The notes beneath the pieces were generated by a model. The model saw nothing but the letters and a program-made list of their open reading frames with translations. It was not told where the DNA came from and searched no databases. The position numbers and the translations under genes were made by a program. Positions 61,646 to 64,000 of a stretch of DNA of 64,000 nt are shown in pieces (the first letter of the stretch is position 1; every line of letters begins with the position of its first letter). Location of the stretch: positions 315,001 through 379,000 of the forward strand of contig NZ_CP129016.1 of the NCBI RefSeq assembly GCF_020524085.2. Direction: 5' to 3'. Source of the stretch: Halobacillus litoralis. GTDB lineage: Bacteria; Bacillota; Bacilli; Bacillales; Halobacillaceae.

Positions 61646-64000
61646 TTATTTCACAAGGATTTTACTTTTTGCAGAGAATAGCAATCCAGATGTTAATGTA
61701 CCGCTCAACACAACTTCCTGCTCACCTTTCTTAAGAATGGAAGCAAGCTCATTTCTTGAAAAATCAATGCGGTATTCCTTTTCACCGTCCTTATCAAAAT
61801 CTGCGATCACCTTTTTCTTCTGCTTGTCCAATGGCTGCAATACACCGTTCACTTCGATCGAGTCCAGGTCGATGTTTTCTACAGCAAACCCTTCCTGAAT
61901 GCTGATATAGACCGTTGCTTTCGGTCCCTTCCCATTCTTTGTACCTTTGCCTTTATGTTTTTTAATAACAGGAGGCGTCCAATCTGCTGATGCCGTCAAC
62001 TCGAACTCCAGTAAATCTCCTCTGACCAAAGTACCATCTTCATTCCTTTCAAAAGGAAGAGTAGGTGTCAAACTCTTGAAGTTGCTCTCATCAAGCACTA
62101 CACCTGATTTATTTTTACTGACTTCACCATCGAAGAAGAAATTGTTGTCTGCTTCATTTTCTTCAGGGTATTGATCCGCTGAAGCCGCCCCTTGGTGATA
62201 AGAAATCAGCCCATCAACGATGAAGTCTTCTTCGATGTTCGCGTATGTGGTTAAAGATACATTACGCCCGCTGTTGCTGAATGATGTAGAGTTCTCTACA
62301 ATCACACCAGGGTTGCTGTTACTTGTGATTCCATCCGCACCATTATCGAAAGCAAGGCTCCCTCTTAATACATGAGGAACATGGATTCCTTCTCCACCAA
62401 GCTTGAATCCATTTTTGTCTCCGTCACCGACCGTGCCGTCAGTGAGTATTCCATTTTCATAAGCAATACTATCTTCTATAAGCACAGCACCAATTGCTCC
62501 TGTGCCTGCTTTCGTGTAAAGATCCCATCCATCATCGATGTTGTGATGAGCGACACACCCCCTGAATATGTTGCCTTCTCCAGACGTAAGTTTCGCTGCA
62601 AAACCATCAGCATTGTTATCAGACGGGTCACGGTTATCGAACGATTCACTGTTTAAAATTAAGTTATCTGAAGGCCATTCCTCTTTAGCTGCTTCACTGT
62701 CCGTCCGGCTGATTTGAAGGCCTGTATCCCCGTTCCCATAAAAACGACTGGCTTCGACAATGTTATGACTACCACCAACGACAAAGCCTTTCGTATTTCC
62801 AGCTGATCTAGCTACATCAATTCCTTTCACATACCAGTAGTTGCCACTAAGCACGACACCTTCCGATTTTTTATCAAAATCGATGACCGGTCGGGCTCCA
62901 TCCGCTGCTAGCAAATATTTCATTTGAGCCTCTGTACCATCATTGTATTTGGAAATTTCAAGTTTGGAATCCCTGACGTAATTTCCGTCTGCCAGGATAA
63001 TCTTCTGCCCAGGTTGTACGTATTCTACGGCAGTATCGAGATCAAGGGGTTTTTCCACTGTTCCATCCCCAACATTCGTTCCGTCCGCAGTGACATGAAT
63101 GGTTTCTCCATCTCTGAACGTCCGATTCATAACTGTAAAGTTCTGAACCTGTCGCTCATAATCAGTCAGGAATTGTGTGTCGTCTGGTAAAAACGTCAGG
63201 CTGAAGTTCGTAGCCGCATTCGTTTCTATGTCCGTTTCAATAGATAACCTTTCACCAGCTGTGATGGTTTCATTTTTGGAAATGACTTCATTCCCTTGTT
63301 TTACACTTACTTCTCCATCTACATTGGACTCGAGAAGCAACTCATACGTTTCTTCAGAAGTTTTGTCTCTTGATTCTACTGTAAACTCCGGCTCGACAGG
63401 TTCTTCCGGTGCTTCCACCTTAGGAGGATCTGTTTCCGCTGCTGTCACCGAATAATCGATGTTGCTTACTTCAATATCTGCTAAACGCGCGGTATAAAAC
63501 CCAACATAAACCTTTGAATCTTGGACATTCAATAGATCAGGATCAAAGAAAATGGCTTCTTCCCCATCATTCAACTGTCCTGTATAGCCACTGTTCGTTT
63601 TAGAAAGTGTCAGGCGGTATTCCTGTTCAGGGTGTGTATTGACCGGACCAGGCTTTTCATTTTCGAGCATCACTTTTTGGATACCTTGACTGCCGGCACC
63701 ATCCGGGGAATTCACCCCTGTACGAATGAAAAGTTGAGTGGCGTTGTCTTCACGTGTTCCACCACTAAAACCTCCAATGGCAGCGATGTTTGAGGCAAAA
63801 ACACTGGAATTGTCATTTTCCCCAATCGCGTCTCGTGCCATGATGCCAAAAGACTCCTTGCCATCATGATTCGGTGTTTTCGCGTATTCATTCACTTTGA
63901 TATCCGCTGAAAGGGTGAAGTTATCTTCTACTGCATCAATTTCTGTATAGTAAAAGGTAATCCCGTCATGGTCACCGGTGATCTTCCCGGCTCCCGGCTC
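61646..64000 (-). CDS. Secreted pectate lyase, PL9 family (5' end beyond window)
   Basis: The frame runs from the window edge (64000) to the stop at 61646, giving the last 784 residues; signal peptide and start are outside. The first 180 residues or so form a concanavalin-like carbohydrate-binding region (LTLSKTNSGYTGQLNDGEEA). A short beta-sandwich linker follows, then the right-handed beta-helix of PL9: IHVTADGTNVGDGTVEKPLDLDTAVEYV, DNNADGFAAKLTSGEGNIFRG (calcium-binding aspartates and candidate catalytic lysine) and HHNIDDGWDLYTKAG. A lysine/glycine-rich linker leads to a C-terminal domain with EVNGVLQPL. It would cut polygalacturonate outside the cell. Confidence 0.9.
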   Translation of the reverse strand, partial: EPGAGKITGDHDGITFYYTEIDAVEDNFTLSADIKVNEYAKTPNHDGKESFGIMARDAIGENDNSSVFASNIAAIGGFSGGTREDNATQLFIRTGVNSPDGAGSQGIQKVMLENEKPGPVNTHPEQEYRLTLSKTNSGYTGQLNDGEEAIFFDPDLLNVQDSKVYVGFYTARLADIEVSNIDYSVTAAETDPPKVEAPEEPVEPEFTVESRDKTSEETYELLLESNVDGEVSVKQGNEVISKNETITAGERLSIETDIETNAATNFSLTFLPDDTQFLTDYERQVQNFTVMNRTFRDGETIHVTADGTNVGDGTVEKPLDLDTAVEYVQPGQKIILADGNYVRDSKLEISKYNDGTEAQMKYLLAADGARPVIDFDKKSEGVVLSGNYWYVKGIDVARSAGNTKGFVVGGSHNIVEASRFYGNGDTGLQISRTDSEAAKEEWPSDNLILNSESFDNRDPSDNNADGFAAKLTSGEGNIFRGCVAHHNIDDGWDLYTKAGTGAIGAVLIEDSIAYENGILTDGTVGDGDKNGFKLGGEGIHVPHVLRGSLAFDNGADGITSNSNPGVIVENSTSFSNSGRNVSLTTYANIEEDFIVDGLISYHQGAASADQYPEENEADNNFFFDGEVSKNKSGVVLDESNFKSLTPTLPFERNEDGTLVRGDLLEFELTASADWTPPVIKKHKGKGTKNGKGPKATVYISIQEGFAVENIDLDSIEVNGVLQPLDKQKKKVIADFDKDGEKEYRIDFSRNELASILKKGEQEVVLSGTLTSGLLFSAKSKILVK

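Overview
The window reads as chromosome of a moderately halophilic, low-to-mid GC Bacillaceae (Halobacillus/Salimicrobium/Thalassobacillus-like; the genus is an inference). Housekeeping gene order follows Bacillus subtilis closely (yeaC-yeaD-yebA-guaA-pbuG-yebE-yebG-purEKBCSQLFMNHD ... yerA-yerB-yerC ... pcrB-pcrA-ligA). Shine-Dalgarno sites are strong, proteins are acidic, and control elements are Gram-positive in type (guanine riboswitches, PurR-type boxes, a cre site, an MhqR-type box). Nearly everything lies on the minus strand.

Layout: 1-4.4 kb ligA (3' end outside the window), pcrA, pcrB. 4.6-8.5 kb a YitT-type membrane protein, yerC, yerB, yerA. 8.5-9.1 kb small plus-strand genes and a 20-bp-period repeat array. 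9.1-22 kb the complete twelve-gene purine operon behind a promoter, a PurBox pair and a guanine riboswitch. 22-31.5 kb yebG, yebE, an Hsp20, pbuG and guaA (each with its own guanine riboswitch), then yebA-yeaD-yeaC. 31.5-32 kb a gene-free stretch that may encode a small RNA. 32-35.7 kb a redox operon (membrane protein, CcdA, TlpA/ResA-type thioredoxin, response regulator, histidine kinase). 35.8-39.2 kb an SpsF-like cytidylyltransferase, a ring-cleaving dioxygenase with an MhqR-type operator, and a TcyP-type cystine symporter. 39.2-44.1 kb a poly-gamma-glutamate operon (capB-capC-capA-ggt). 44.3-64 kb a pectin/rhamnogalacturonan utilisation island.

The pectin island forms a pathway. A secreted PL9 pectate lyase cuts the polymer. 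A YesOPQ-type ABC importer brings in oligosaccharides under the YesMN two-component system and probably CcpA. A GH105 hydrolase, a GDSL acetylesterase and an alpha/beta hydrolase trim them. KduI and KduD then convert 5-keto-4-deoxyuronate towards KDG. A LacI-type regulator is encoded beside an 18-bp perfect palindrome that overlaps the kduD start region.

A notable property of the sequence itself is that twelve genes carry frame or stop lesions, or a change at an invariant residue. Ten are +1 insertions in homopolymers and one is a 1-base loss. Four are substitutions at what should be the inner cytosine of a CCWGG site, three of them turning a conserved CCA-GGA (Pro-Gly) into CCA-TGA. This looks more like consensus error at modified or homopolymeric sites than gene decay, but it decides how purE, K, B, C, Q, D, ccdA, yesM and others are read. 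Two arrays of degenerate, helically phased 20/21-bp repeats in 3' untranslated regions are the best candidate for something undescribed.
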